From Mesorhizobium sp. M1E.F.Ca.ET.045.02.1.1 (GTDB taxonomy: Bacteria; Pseudomonadota; Alphaproteobacteria; Rhizobiales; Rhizobiaceae), in the NCBI RefSeq assembly GCF_003952485.1, contig NZ_CP034447.1, forward strand, positions 3,424,501 through 3,488,500: 64,000 bases of DNA. The letters are read 5' to 3'. Below are positions 18,441 to 25,907 of the stretch, one piece after another. Numbering within the stretch: the stretch's first letter is position 1; every line of letters begins with the position of its first letter. The translations under genes and the position numbers were made by a program. The notes under the pieces were generated by a model. That model was not told the origin of the DNA. It searched no databases and saw nothing but the letters and a program-made list of their open reading frames with translations.

Positions 18441-19850
18441 TCAAGCTGCCAGCGGCAGGCACAGCTCCGTCAGCAGGCCACCGGCGGGATGGTTGGAAAG
18501 GCTGATCTCGCCGCCGGCGCCGCGAGCGATGTTGCGGGCTATGGTGAGGCCGAGACCCAGGCCGCCGGTCTCGCGGTTGCGCGACTGTTCGAGGCGCACG
18601 AAGGAAGCGAACACCTGATCCAGCTTTGCCTGCGGGATGCCCGGCCCCTCGTCGCGGATGGTGAGCAAAATCGTATCACCCGACCGTCGCACGCCGATAT
18701 GCGCCTTCTTGCCATAGGTGACCGCGTTCTGGACGAGATTGGTGATGCAGCGGCGCAGCGCCACCGGCCGCGCGATGCAGATCAGGCCGCGCGAAGGTGT
18801 GGCGTCTTCGTCGAAGGAAGCATCCTCGAACATGTCGGCGACGGATTCCACCAGCGACCAGAAATCGATCCGCTCGGCCTTTTCCTCCGTGACCTCGAAT
18901 TTGGCGAAGTCGATCACCGAACTGGCGATGCTTTCGATGTCGGCGAGGTCATGCGCAAGGGCTTCGCGAGCGGCTGATTTGCGCAGCAACTCGAGACGCA
19001 GCCGCATCCTGGTCAGCGGCGTGCGCAGATCATGCGCAAGTGCTGCCGCCAGGTGTTCGCGGTCCTCGACATAGTCGCGCAGGCGCATCTGCATGGCGTT
19101 GACCGCTTTCGCCGCGGCACGGATCTCGCGGCTGCCGCTCTCGGCGATCGGCGGGCTTTTCAGGTCGTTGCCGATGCGGTTCACCGCGGTCTCCATCATG
19201 CGGTAAGGCGCCGTCAGCCGGCGCAGCGACCAGATCGACATGACCACGATCAATCCCGCTATCAGCGAATAGAGCGGCAGGCTGTCCCAACTCAGGATCG
19301 GCCCCGCCGGCGTGATCGGCTCGGTGAAGTTCAGCCATTGGCCGTCGGAAAAGCGCAGCGACGCCGTCAGCTTGTCGCTCTGCGCAAAGTCCGCGGCCAG
19401 CACCAGAAGATCGCGCTCGACCTGGCCGACATCCCTGTTCATCACCTGGCCGTCCGGGACATCGGCTTCCTGCGTTGCCGGATCGCGCCGCACGCGCGCG
19501 TCGGTGATGCCGAACTTGGACAGGCGGCCGACCAGAATGTCCTCCAGCTCGGCAAGCTGGTCGTCGCCGGCAATCGAGGAGGTGACGGCAGGAGTGTCCG
19601 AAACGGTCAGCGCATAGGTGGCATTGAACAGGCCGGATGCGGTCGCCTTGCGCTCCTCGGGCGTGGCGTCATGCATCAGCTGCACCAGCGAATAGGCGCG
19701 GTCGTTCAGCCGGTAGAGATCAACCACATCGTTGGCGGCAGCGCGGTCGCGCGCCACGATATAGAGCGTCGCGACCTGGCTGATCATCAGGCTGGCGATG
19801 ACGATGAGCAGCACCCAGACCGGCAGGGTTTGCGGCAGGAAGCGTCTCAT
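18441..19850 (-). CDS. Sensor histidine kinase
   Basis: Inner-membrane sensor of 469 residues. Membrane helices near 9-31 and 182-203 flank a periplasmic domain of about 150 residues, followed by a HAMP region. The H box is AAALAHDLRTPLTR (about 263-276), the N box LVQNAVTYG, then DEGPGI and GLGLGLTIARN. The length and order fit the EnvZ/RstB type. The ATG at 19850 overlaps the stop of the response regulator gene (ATGA), so both proteins are made in balance. The signal is unknown. Confidence 0.92.
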   Translation of the reverse strand: MRRFLPQTLPVWVLLIVIASLMISQVATLYIVARDRAAANDVVDLYRLNDRAYSLVQLMHDATPEERKATASGLFNATYALTVSDTPAVTSSIAGDDQLAELEDILVGRLSKFGITDARVRRDPATQEADVPDGQVMNRDVGQVERDLLVLAADFAQSDKLTASLRFSDGQWLNFTEPITPAGPILSWDSLPLYSLIAGLIVVMSIWSLRRLTAPYRMMETAVNRIGNDLKSPPIAESGSREIRAAAKAVNAMQMRLRDYVEDREHLAAALAHDLRTPLTRMRLRLELLRKSAAREALAHDLADIESIASSVIDFAKFEVTEEKAERIDFWSLVESVADMFEDASFDEDATPSRGLICIARPVALRRCITNLVQNAVTYGKKAHIGVRRSGDTILLTIRDEGPGIPQAKLDQVFASFVRLEQSRNRETGGLGLGLTIARNIARGAGGEISLSNHPAGGLLTELCLPLAA

Positions 19851-20563
19851 TCGGAGGTCGTTTCGGGCAGAAACTGATAGCCGCCGCTGCGCACGGTCAG
19901 AATCAGCTTCGGCGTCTTCGGGTCGTCTTCCATCTTGCGGCGCAGGCGGCTCACCAGGATATCGACGCTGCGGTCGAAGCTGTAGCCGGTGTCGCCACCC
20001 GAAAGCTCGATGAGCTGTTCGCGGGTGAGCACGCGCTGCGCGCTCTTGACGAAGGTCTGCAGCAGATTGAACTCGGCCATCGTCAGCTCCACCCGCACGT
20101 CGTCGGGCGCCGTCAGGCGGCGGCGCGAGCAATCCATGGTCCAGCCGGCGAACCGGTAGATCTGCTTGGCGGCGGGCCGGCGCGGCTCGGCGGTGCCGTT
20201 GCGCCTCAGAACAGCGCGGATGCGGGCGAGCAACTCGCGCGGATCGAAGGGTTTCGGCACATAGTCATCCGCGCCCATCTCGAGGCCGACGACGCGGTCC
20301 GTCGTCTCGGTCACCGCGGTCAGCATGATGATCGGTGTGGTGTAATTGGCGCGGATCTCGCGGCAAAGCTCCAGCCCGCTTTTTCCCGGCAGCATCACGT
20401 CCAGCACGATGAGGTCGACCTGCACGCGGCGCAGGATCGCCTCCATCTCGGCGCCGTCGGCGGCCACCGTCGTGCGCAGTCCCCGCTTCTGGAAGAATTC
20501 CTGAAGCAGGTCCCGTATGCCCTTGTCGTCATCGACGATCAGTATGTGCGCGTCGGATTTCAC
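19847..20563 (-). CDS. OmpR-family response regulator
   Basis: The product is about 238 residues. The receiver domain starts AHILIVDDDKGIRD and has the phospho-acceptor Asp in LIVLDVMLPG (about 55) and the Lys in DDYVPKPFDP. The C-terminal winged helix (about 135-235) ends VRSGGYQFLPE. A GTG at 20563 directly before the domain was chosen; an upstream GTG at 20605 is possible. It is co-transcribed with the kinase gene downstream and divergent from a small exported protein gene, which could be a target. Confidence 0.9.
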   Translation of the reverse strand: MKSDAHILIVDDDKGIRDLLQEFFQKRGLRTTVAADGAEMEAILRRVQVDLIVLDVMLPGKSGLELCREIRANYTTPIIMLTAVTETTDRVVGLEMGADDYVPKPFDPRELLARIRAVLRRNGTAEPRRPAAKQIYRFAGWTMDCSRRRLTAPDDVRVELTMAEFNLLQTFVKSAQRVLTREQLIELSGGDTGYSFDRSVDILVSRLRRKMEDDPKTPKLILTVRSGGYQFLPETTSE

Positions 20564-20800
20564 GAGAACCCCGCGATTGCTGTAGTCAAGCCGTCCTTCG
20601 GTGATCACCCACACGATAGAATTCGGGCCACATGTTGGCCAGCGGCGACGATTTGGGAAGAGCTGGCTTCCCCAGAAACAATTCAGAAACAAAATTCTAC
20701 AGTTGGGAAAAACTCGTGAAAAAAATCAAGGGCATAACCGGTGTCGTGGCGGTCAGGTCATCGGCTGCGACGCAAGTTTCCGGAGTAACGGGCAAGACCA

Positions 20801-21103
20801 ATGCAGAGGTTCTGGATCAGCTTGATGGGTGCTTTGCTCAGCATGTCGCTCATCACAGCCGCGGTCGGAGCCTCCAACGCAAAGGTGACGTCGCTGACCC
20901 GGGCCGAGCGCTGCACCAACCTCAGCCGTCAAGTTGACGAAGCCCTCGAAACCCATGCCGCGGCAACGCAGGTCACCGCGGCGAAGGCACTTCAAAGAAA
21001 GGGAAACCGGTTCTGCGCCGCCAAGAAACAGGCACAGGGCATCCGGATGCTCGCAAATGCTTTGAAGCTGCTTGGAGTGACACCGATCGACCCGGTTCAG
21101 TGA
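20801..21103 (+). CDS. Small exported protein of unknown function
   Basis: The product is 100 residues. A signal-peptide-like start (hydrophobic from about 5 to 23, ending VGASNA) precedes a helical, Ala- and Lys-rich mature part with two Cys. The ribosome site is poor, so the start is uncertain. It is divergent from the two-component system and is followed by another small exported protein. Confidence 0.55.
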   Translation: MQRFWISLMGALLSMSLITAAVGASNAKVTSLTRAERCTNLSRQVDEALETHAAATQVTAAKALQRKGNRFCAAKKQAQGIRMLANALKLLGVTPIDPVQ

Positions 21104-21143
21104 CGCTCACCTTCCTCGACCCGCATGAAAAGGAAATGAAGCC

Positions 21144-21383
21144 ATGAAGAAGTCCATTCTCTCCGCCACCGGTCTCGCCGTCGCTCTCGCCTTCGCGATG
21201 CCGTCTCTCGGCAACGCCGCCGCCACGACGACCGCTGCTCCGGCTGCTTCGACCACGACCACCGCTCCGGCTGACAGCACGGCAAAGCCGCCCGTGAAGA
21301 AAGTCGCCGCGAAGAAGCACAAGAAGGCTTCGAAGAAGAAGGTCGTCAAGAAGACCGACAAGAAGGATGCTCCGAAGACCTGA
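21144..21383 (+). CDS. Small exported lysine-rich basic protein
   Basis: The product is 79 residues. A clear signal peptide (MKKSILSATGLAVALAFA, cleaved near NAA-26) is followed by an Ala/Thr/Pro segment (about 27-50) and a very basic Lys-rich tail (about 51-79: KKVAAKKHKKASKKK). AAGGAAATGAAG gives the ribosome site and a good terminator follows. It resembles short periplasmic basic proteins of rhizobia of unknown role; binding to acidic envelope polymers is a guess. Confidence 0.7.
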   Translation: MKKSILSATGLAVALAFAMPSLGNAAATTTAAPAASTTTTAPADSTAKPPVKKVAAKKHKKASKKKVVKKTDKKDAPKT

Positions 21384-21409
21384 TCCGGGTCTCGGCACCT
21401 TACCTTACA

Positions 21410-21443
21410 AAACCGCTCCAGCCGGTTTCGGCTGGGGCGGTTT
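21410..21443 (+). terminator. Terminator after the basic exported protein
   Basis: A 14-bp stem AAACCGCTCCAGCC / GGCTGGGGCGGTTT (21410-21423 and 21430-21443, one G-T pair) lies 26 bases after the stop at 21383. Confidence 0.75.
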
Positions 21444-21534
21444 CTGGCGACCGAAGCCGACACCCCCGGCAGCTTCCGCCGCGAAAGCTTGATCCTTAAC
21501 CCGATCGCAATGCCGGTGTCGTAGGACAATCCGC

Positions 21535-21876
21535 ATGAGGAAGCGGTTTTCGTCCCTGATGCGTTCGCTGACGCTCGGCGGCCTGGTTGCCACCGCGGCG
21601 GCAAGAGCGCTTATCATCTTCACAGCCAGCCCGGTGCCGGATCCCGCCAGCGGCAGGACCGAGCCGGAGCTTTTCGCGCCGGTAATCTCGTCGAGCTTCG
21701 ACTACATCACGCCGGCACAGAGCTGGATCCTGATCGTGCTCACCGGCGCAACGCTGGTCGGCTTCGCCGCCTGGATAGTCACCGCGTTCATGGAGCGTGG
21801 TTCCGACATGGACGATGGCGGCTCCGGCAGGTTCGATAAAACGATGCGCCGCACGATCGGCCGGCAGGGCCGTTGA
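21535..21876 (+). CDS. Small membrane protein of unknown function
   Basis: The product is 113 residues with a hydrophobic N-terminal stretch (about 14-30) and a clear membrane helix near 64-84 (WILIVLTGATLVGFAAWIV), then a charged cytoplasmic-looking tail. TAGGAC lies before the ATG. No family was recognised. Confidence 0.55.
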   Translation: MRKRFSSLMRSLTLGGLVATAAARALIIFTASPVPDPASGRTEPELFAPVISSSFDYITPAQSWILIVLTGATLVGFAAWIVTAFMERGSDMDDGGSGRFDKTMRRTIGRQGR

Positions 21877-21995
21877 ACCGCAAACAGTGCTTTCCCACAT
21901 AAGGTCGGATGTTTGCCCGCGCCGCTACGGCGGGCAAATGGGCGAATGCTTCCCTGCATGACTAAAGTGGAAGCAACAATCACAGCTATTTTCGC

Positions 21996-22039
21996 GCAAT
22001 TCCGGACGGAAAACCGCTGAGCACTTTTCCTGGAATTGC
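21996..22039. repeat. Rhizobial palindromic intergenic repeat
   Basis: The arms GCAATTCCGG and CTGGAATTGC enclose GGAAAACCGCTGAGCACTTTT. The same element, slightly changed, recurs at 35636-35678. It lies 25 bases upstream of clpS. Confidence 0.8.
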
Positions 22040-22063
22040 TGAGTTCACAACCGGCGGATTCCA

Positions 22064-22369
22064 ATGCCTGAAACTGTCCTCAAACCCCGTACCAAGACGC
22101 AGCTGAAAACCGAGCGGCCAAAGCTCTACAAGGTCATCCTGGTCAATGACGACTTCACACCGCGCGAGTTCGTGGTGACAGTGCTGAAGGGTGAGTTCAA
22201 GCTCAGCGAGGATCAGGCGCATCGGGTGATGATCACGGCGCACACGCGCGGCGTCTGCGTGGTCGCCGTCTTCACGCGCGACGTCGCCGAAACCAAGGCC
22301 ACGCGAGCAACCGATGCCGGCAAGGCCAAGGGCTATCCGCTGCTGTTCACGACCGAACCGGAAGAGTAG
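22064..22369 (+). CDS. clpS: ATP-dependent Clp protease adaptor ClpS
   Basis: The product is 101 residues. It has the family core LYKVILVNDDFTPREFVV (about 21-38), the HRVMITAHTRGVCVVAVF helix region and a short C-terminal tail. ClpS delivers N-degron substrates to ClpAP. The NDD residues that bind the N-terminal amino acid are present. No clpA lies beside it; many Rhizobiales carry two clpS genes and this may be the solo one. Confidence 0.92.
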   Translation: MPETVLKPRTKTQLKTERPKLYKVILVNDDFTPREFVVTVLKGEFKLSEDQAHRVMITAHTRGVCVVAVFTRDVAETKATRATDAGKAKGYPLLFTTEPEE

Positions 22370-22383
22370 GGCGGTACCCTTTT

Positions 22384-22524
22384 CCCTTCTCCCCTTGTGG
22401 GAGAAGGTGGCCGAGCGAAGCTCGGCCGGATGAGGGGTGCTCCAGGGAACGCCAACGTCTCATTCCTTCCAGCACCCCTCAACCGTCTCGGCGCTGCGCG
22501 CCGATCCACCTTCTCCCACAAGGG
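22384..22524. repeat. Nested palindromic intergenic repeat, interrupted by the IS element
   Basis: The left arm CCTTCTCCCCTTGTGGGAGAAGG (22385-22407) is itself a hairpin. Next come the inner hairpin GGCCGAGC-gaa-GCTCGGCC and the pair GAGGGGTGCT / AGCACCCCTC. The right arm CCTTCTCCCACAAGGG (22509-22524) is cut by the IS and continues as GGGGAGAAGG after 23794. A sister element lies at 38255-38389. The left hairpin may end the clpS transcript. Confidence 0.75.
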
Positions 22525-22580
22525 TGTTTGGACCGGGGACATCGCGAACAGGTGTGCGAAGACATCGCGAACAGTTTTGC
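22525..22580. repeat. IS left terminal inverted repeat
   Basis: 56 bases identical to the reverse complement of 23739-23794. It contains ACATCGCGAACAG twice as a direct repeat, 24 bases apart, which may be two transposase binding sites. Confidence 0.92.
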
Positions 22581-22583
22581 ATG

Positions 22584-23714
22584 CTATCGGGCGAGGGCAT
22601 TGAGGTCGATGGTTTCTATTTTCTGATGTCTGAACCAGGCGTCGAAGACGCCGTCGGTGGCGGTGGGGCGGAAAGCGACGGACTTTCCGGCGAAGGCCCG
22701 GCACAAGCGTATGGTTCGGCCGAGAATGGAGACGAAGCCGTGCTGCTGAACGCGGCGGATGAGATCGTCCTTGGCATATTCGAACGGCTCGACTGTTTCG
22801 CGATACTGGCGCGGCGAGGCCTGGTAGCGATCGAGCGGCACGCCGCCGCCCAAGGCATCGTGGGGACGCTGGGCGTTGTAGACGTGGCGCCACTGGTCGA
22901 ATGCATCCTGAGCCTCGGCGAGATTGGCGAAGGGCGGTCCCTGCAATGCCTCGGCCTTGAGCGAACGATGGAAGCGCTCGTCCTTGCCGAGCGTCTGCGG
23001 ATGGCAAGGCCTGGAGTGGCTGACGGCGATGCCAATCTCGATCAGCCAGACGGTGAGCAAGGTGAAGTCGTTGCGGCCGCCATCGCCCCAAGGCGGACCA
23101 TTGTCTGTGGCGATGCGCCACGGCAGGCCATAGCGACGGAAGGCGGCGATCAGCCGGGCTTTTACGGTTTCGGTGGTCTGGTCGGCGCAGGCCGACAGCG
23201 CGATCGAGAAGCGCGAATGGTCGTCGAGCACGGTAAGCGGATGCAGCCGGCCGGCGCGCAAGGCAACGTGGCCCTTGAAGTCCATCTGCCACAGGTGGTT
23301 GGGGGCGGCATGCTCGAAGCGAATGAAAGGCTGGGCTCCGCCGCCCAAAGCCCCCAGCTCGATACCGTTGCGGCGCAGGATGCCGGTGACCGTCGAGGCC
23401 GCCGGCGTGCCGATGCCTTCGCGGGCAAGCACTCGCGCGATCTTGCGCCCACCCCAGGCTGGATGCGCCACACGCACCGAAACGGCTGCCGCCTCCACCT
23501 CCGGCGCGCTGCGTGCCGGGCTCGACAGTGGTCGCCGAGACTGCTCCGCCAGGCCGGCCGCCCCTTCCATCCGATAGCGCGAAAGCAACTTGTGGCCACA
23601 GGTCCGGCCAATGCCGAAGCGCCGGCACAACGCGCTCACATTGGCGCCAGGCGCCAGCGCCAATCTCACGAACTCTTCTTTCTGGCTCATCACGCTTCTG
23701 GCCTCGAATGGCAT
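22584..23714 (-). CDS. IS481-family transposase
   Basis: The product is 376 residues from ATG 23714, where the family start pattern MPFEARSVMSQKEEF occurs. An N-terminal helix-turn-helix (about 12-60, NVSALCRRFGIGRTCGHKLL) precedes the DDE catalytic core. The first Asp lies in WQMDFKGH, the second in TDNGPPW, and Glu in DERFHRSLKAE. The frame is unbroken and all three acidic residues are present, so the enzyme may be active. The coding region fills almost the whole element. Confidence 0.93.
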   Translation of the reverse strand: MPFEARSVMSQKEEFVRLALAPGANVSALCRRFGIGRTCGHKLLSRYRMEGAAGLAEQSRRPLSSPARSAPEVEAAAVSVRVAHPAWGGRKIARVLAREGIGTPAASTVTGILRRNGIELGALGGGAQPFIRFEHAAPNHLWQMDFKGHVALRAGRLHPLTVLDDHSRFSIALSACADQTTETVKARLIAAFRRYGLPWRIATDNGPPWGDGGRNDFTLLTVWLIEIGIAVSHSRPCHPQTLGKDERFHRSLKAEALQGPPFANLAEAQDAFDQWRHVYNAQRPHDALGGGVPLDRYQASPRQYRETVEPFEYAKDDLIRRVQQHGFVSILGRTIRLCRAFAGKSVAFRPTATDGVFDAWFRHQKIETIDLNALAR

Positions 23715-23738
23715 CCCGAACCCCCTCGCGCAAAACGC

Positions 23739-23794
23739 GCAAAACTGTTCGCGATGTCTTCGCACACCTGTTCGCGATGTCCCCGGTCCAAACA
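23739..23794. repeat. IS right terminal inverted repeat
   Basis: Perfect 56-bp inverted copy of 22525-22580. It lies just upstream of the transposase start and probably contains its promoter. Confidence 0.92.
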
Positions 23795-23816
23795 AAGGGG
23801 AGAAGGAGAGGTGCCG

Positions 23817-25904
23817 CTACCTTCCTTCGCGATACCACATCGAGCCGATCGCCAGCAGCAGCAGGCCGAGACCGAGGAAGCCGCCGAACAGCGGCACGCG
23901 CGAGACGGCCTTCAGCGTGCTGTCGTCGGTGGTGCGAAGGCCGATCCAGTCATCGCCCGACGCCGCGCCCGAGGAGCGGACCGGCACGATGGAAGGCAGG
24001 GCCACGCCGCCGGAAAGGTTGCCGAGCATGGACGACGGCGCCAGCCTGCGCACGCTGCCTCCGGTCGCCTCAGCCGATGCTTTCAACTTGTCTTCCGTAG
24101 AGACGACGTCGGAGAATTCCGGCGCGTTGATCGGACCAACATGGGCAAGAGCGGTGAGATCGCCATTGCCCACCTGATAGAGGCCGATCTCGCTGGTCTG
24201 CAGGCTGCCCGTGAAAATGCCGGGCTCGGACTTCTGCAGCCTGACCGTCATCGCCTTGCCGGAAGGCGTGATCACCTGGGCGGGACCAGGATCGTCGCTC
24301 ATCGTCTGGCGGCGGATCTCCAGCACCATGCCGCGACCATCGGCGGTCAGCCGTTCCTCTTCCAGTTCGGGCTCCTTCATCAGCCAATGGGCGATGCGGC
24401 GATAGAGCTGCACATGCGGCCCGCCGCCTTCGAAGCCCCGCGCCCACAACCAGCCCTGGTCGGAAAGCAGCATGCCGACCCGGCCTTCGCCCTTGCGGTC
24501 GAGCACAAGCAGCGGGCGGTCTTCGGCCCCTTTCATCACCACCTCGCCCTCGGGATTCTTGACGCCGATGGTGCGGAACCAGCGGCTCCAGCGCGGCGGC
24601 TCGGTGGCCGAGCCGTCGAGCCCGCGCGTGACGGGGTGACGCTGGCCGAGATCGGTGAGACGCGGATAGAAGGCCTTGTCGACGACCTCGCCGCTGGGCA
24701 TCGCCGGCAGGGCCGACATCAGCGGCGTGCGGGCAATCGAGCTCTCTCCGGCATATTCGGGGCCGGCGGCGATCAGCAACGCGCCGCCTTTTTCGACATA
24801 TTCGGAGATGTAGTCGTAATAGAGGATCGGCAGCACGTCGCGGTGCTGATAGCGGTCGAAGATGATCAGATCGAAATCCTTGATCTTCTCGACGAACAGT
24901 TCGCGCGTCGGAAAGGCGATCAGCGACAGTTCGTTGATCGGCGTGCCGTCCTGTTTTTCCGGCGGACGCAGAATCGTGAAATGGACAAGGTCGACCGACG
25001 CGTCGGATTTCAACAGATTGCGCCATGTGCGCTCGCCGGCATGCGGCTCGCCGGAGACCAGGAGCACGCGCAGGTTCTCGCGAATGCCGTCGACGAGCGC
25101 GATGGCGCGGTTGTTGGCGTCGGTCAGTTCGCCCGGCTCATGGTCGATGCCGAGCTGGACGATGTTGCGGCCGGCATTGGGGATGGTGACCTCAAGCTTC
25201 ATCGGCTGGCCGATGGTCGCATGCTCGACCGAAACCTGCTCGCCATTGACCGAAACCCGCACATCGACGGGGCCGGTCTGGCCGTCGCTCGCGATGACGC
25301 GGTAGCTCATGTCGAGCGGCTTGCCGACGAGGCCGAAGCGCGGCGCGTTCTCGAAGCGGATGCGGCGGTCCTTCTCATGCTCGTTGCCGGTGATCAGCGC
25401 ATGCAGCGGCGCGTTGAAGTCCGGAGCGCCGGCCGGCGCGTCATGCACCTCGCCGTCGGTGATCATGACCGCGCCGCCGATGCGTGAGGGCGGAACGTCG
25501 CGGAAAGCGCCCTCCAGCGCGCTGAACAGCCTGGTTTCGGTGCGCTCGTCGGCGACTTCCGACTTGCCGGCGTCGACGATGCGCACGTCAAACTGCTTGA
25601 AGCGGCCGAGACGCTGCTGAAGACCGGCCAGCGCCTCGTCGGTCTGCTTGGTGCGGTCGCCGATGTCCTGGCTCTGGCTGCGGTCGACGATGACCGCAAC
25701 GACGCTCTTCAGCGCTTCGCGTTCTTCATCGAGGAAAACCGGGTTGAGGAGGGCCGCGCCGAGCGCGACGAGGGCGATGAAGCGCAGGAACGAGCCTCGC
25801 CGGCGGAACCACAGGCCGGCCAGCGCAAGCAACAGCAGCGGCGCGATGACAAGGCCGAACAGCGGCCAGGAGACGAGCGGTTCGAAGGAGATCGACCAGT
25901 TCAT
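23817..25904 (-). CDS. Membrane protein with VWA/glutamine-amidotransferase-like region, MoxR operon
   Basis: The product is 695 residues. Two membrane helices lie near the N-terminus (about 13-32 and 38-57) and one near the C-terminus (about 673-692). Between them is a large domain that opens VVAVIVDRSQSQDIGDRT, a von Willebrand A-like start. Near 330-370 it has DLIIFDRYQHR and YVEKGGALLIAAG, a pattern of class I amidotransferase-like folds without a catalytic Cys. It is the last gene of the MoxR-DUF58-DUF4159 operon and starts 3 bases after the preceding stop. A role in envelope or metal-enzyme maturation is inferred from the operon type. Confidence 0.85.
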   Translation of the reverse strand: MNWSISFEPLVSWPLFGLVIAPLLLLALAGLWFRRRGSFLRFIALVALGAALLNPVFLDEEREALKSVVAVIVDRSQSQDIGDRTKQTDEALAGLQQRLGRFKQFDVRIVDAGKSEVADERTETRLFSALEGAFRDVPPSRIGGAVMITDGEVHDAPAGAPDFNAPLHALITGNEHEKDRRIRFENAPRFGLVGKPLDMSYRVIASDGQTGPVDVRVSVNGEQVSVEHATIGQPMKLEVTIPNAGRNIVQLGIDHEPGELTDANNRAIALVDGIRENLRVLLVSGEPHAGERTWRNLLKSDASVDLVHFTILRPPEKQDGTPINELSLIAFPTRELFVEKIKDFDLIIFDRYQHRDVLPILYYDYISEYVEKGGALLIAAGPEYAGESSIARTPLMSALPAMPSGEVVDKAFYPRLTDLGQRHPVTRGLDGSATEPPRWSRWFRTIGVKNPEGEVVMKGAEDRPLLVLDRKGEGRVGMLLSDQGWLWARGFEGGGPHVQLYRRIAHWLMKEPELEEERLTADGRGMVLEIRRQTMSDDPGPAQVITPSGKAMTVRLQKSEPGIFTGSLQTSEIGLYQVGNGDLTALAHVGPINAPEFSDVVSTEDKLKASAEATGGSVRRLAPSSMLGNLSGGVALPSIVPVRSSGAASGDDWIGLRTTDDSTLKAVSRVPLFGGFLGLGLLLLAIGSMWYREGR

Positions 25905-25907
25905 GAA

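Larger units (their letters stand above)
22525..23794 (-). mobile_element. IS481-family insertion sequence, complete (1270 bp)
   Basis: The element has 56-bp perfect terminal inverted repeats that begin TGTTTGGACCGGGGACATCG, a single intact transposase gene and a 5-bp direct repeat AAGGG at both flanks (22520-22524, 23795-23799). TGT...ACA ends are usual for IS481. It lies inside the right arm of an intergenic repeat, between clpS and the MoxR operon, so it breaks no gene. Confidence 0.93.

Noticed and set aside
22437..25487. Very long plus-strand open frame (about 1016 codons)
   Set aside because: It runs through the IS ends and opposite two well-recognised minus-strand genes. The composition is that of a high-GC antisense shadow, with no domain.
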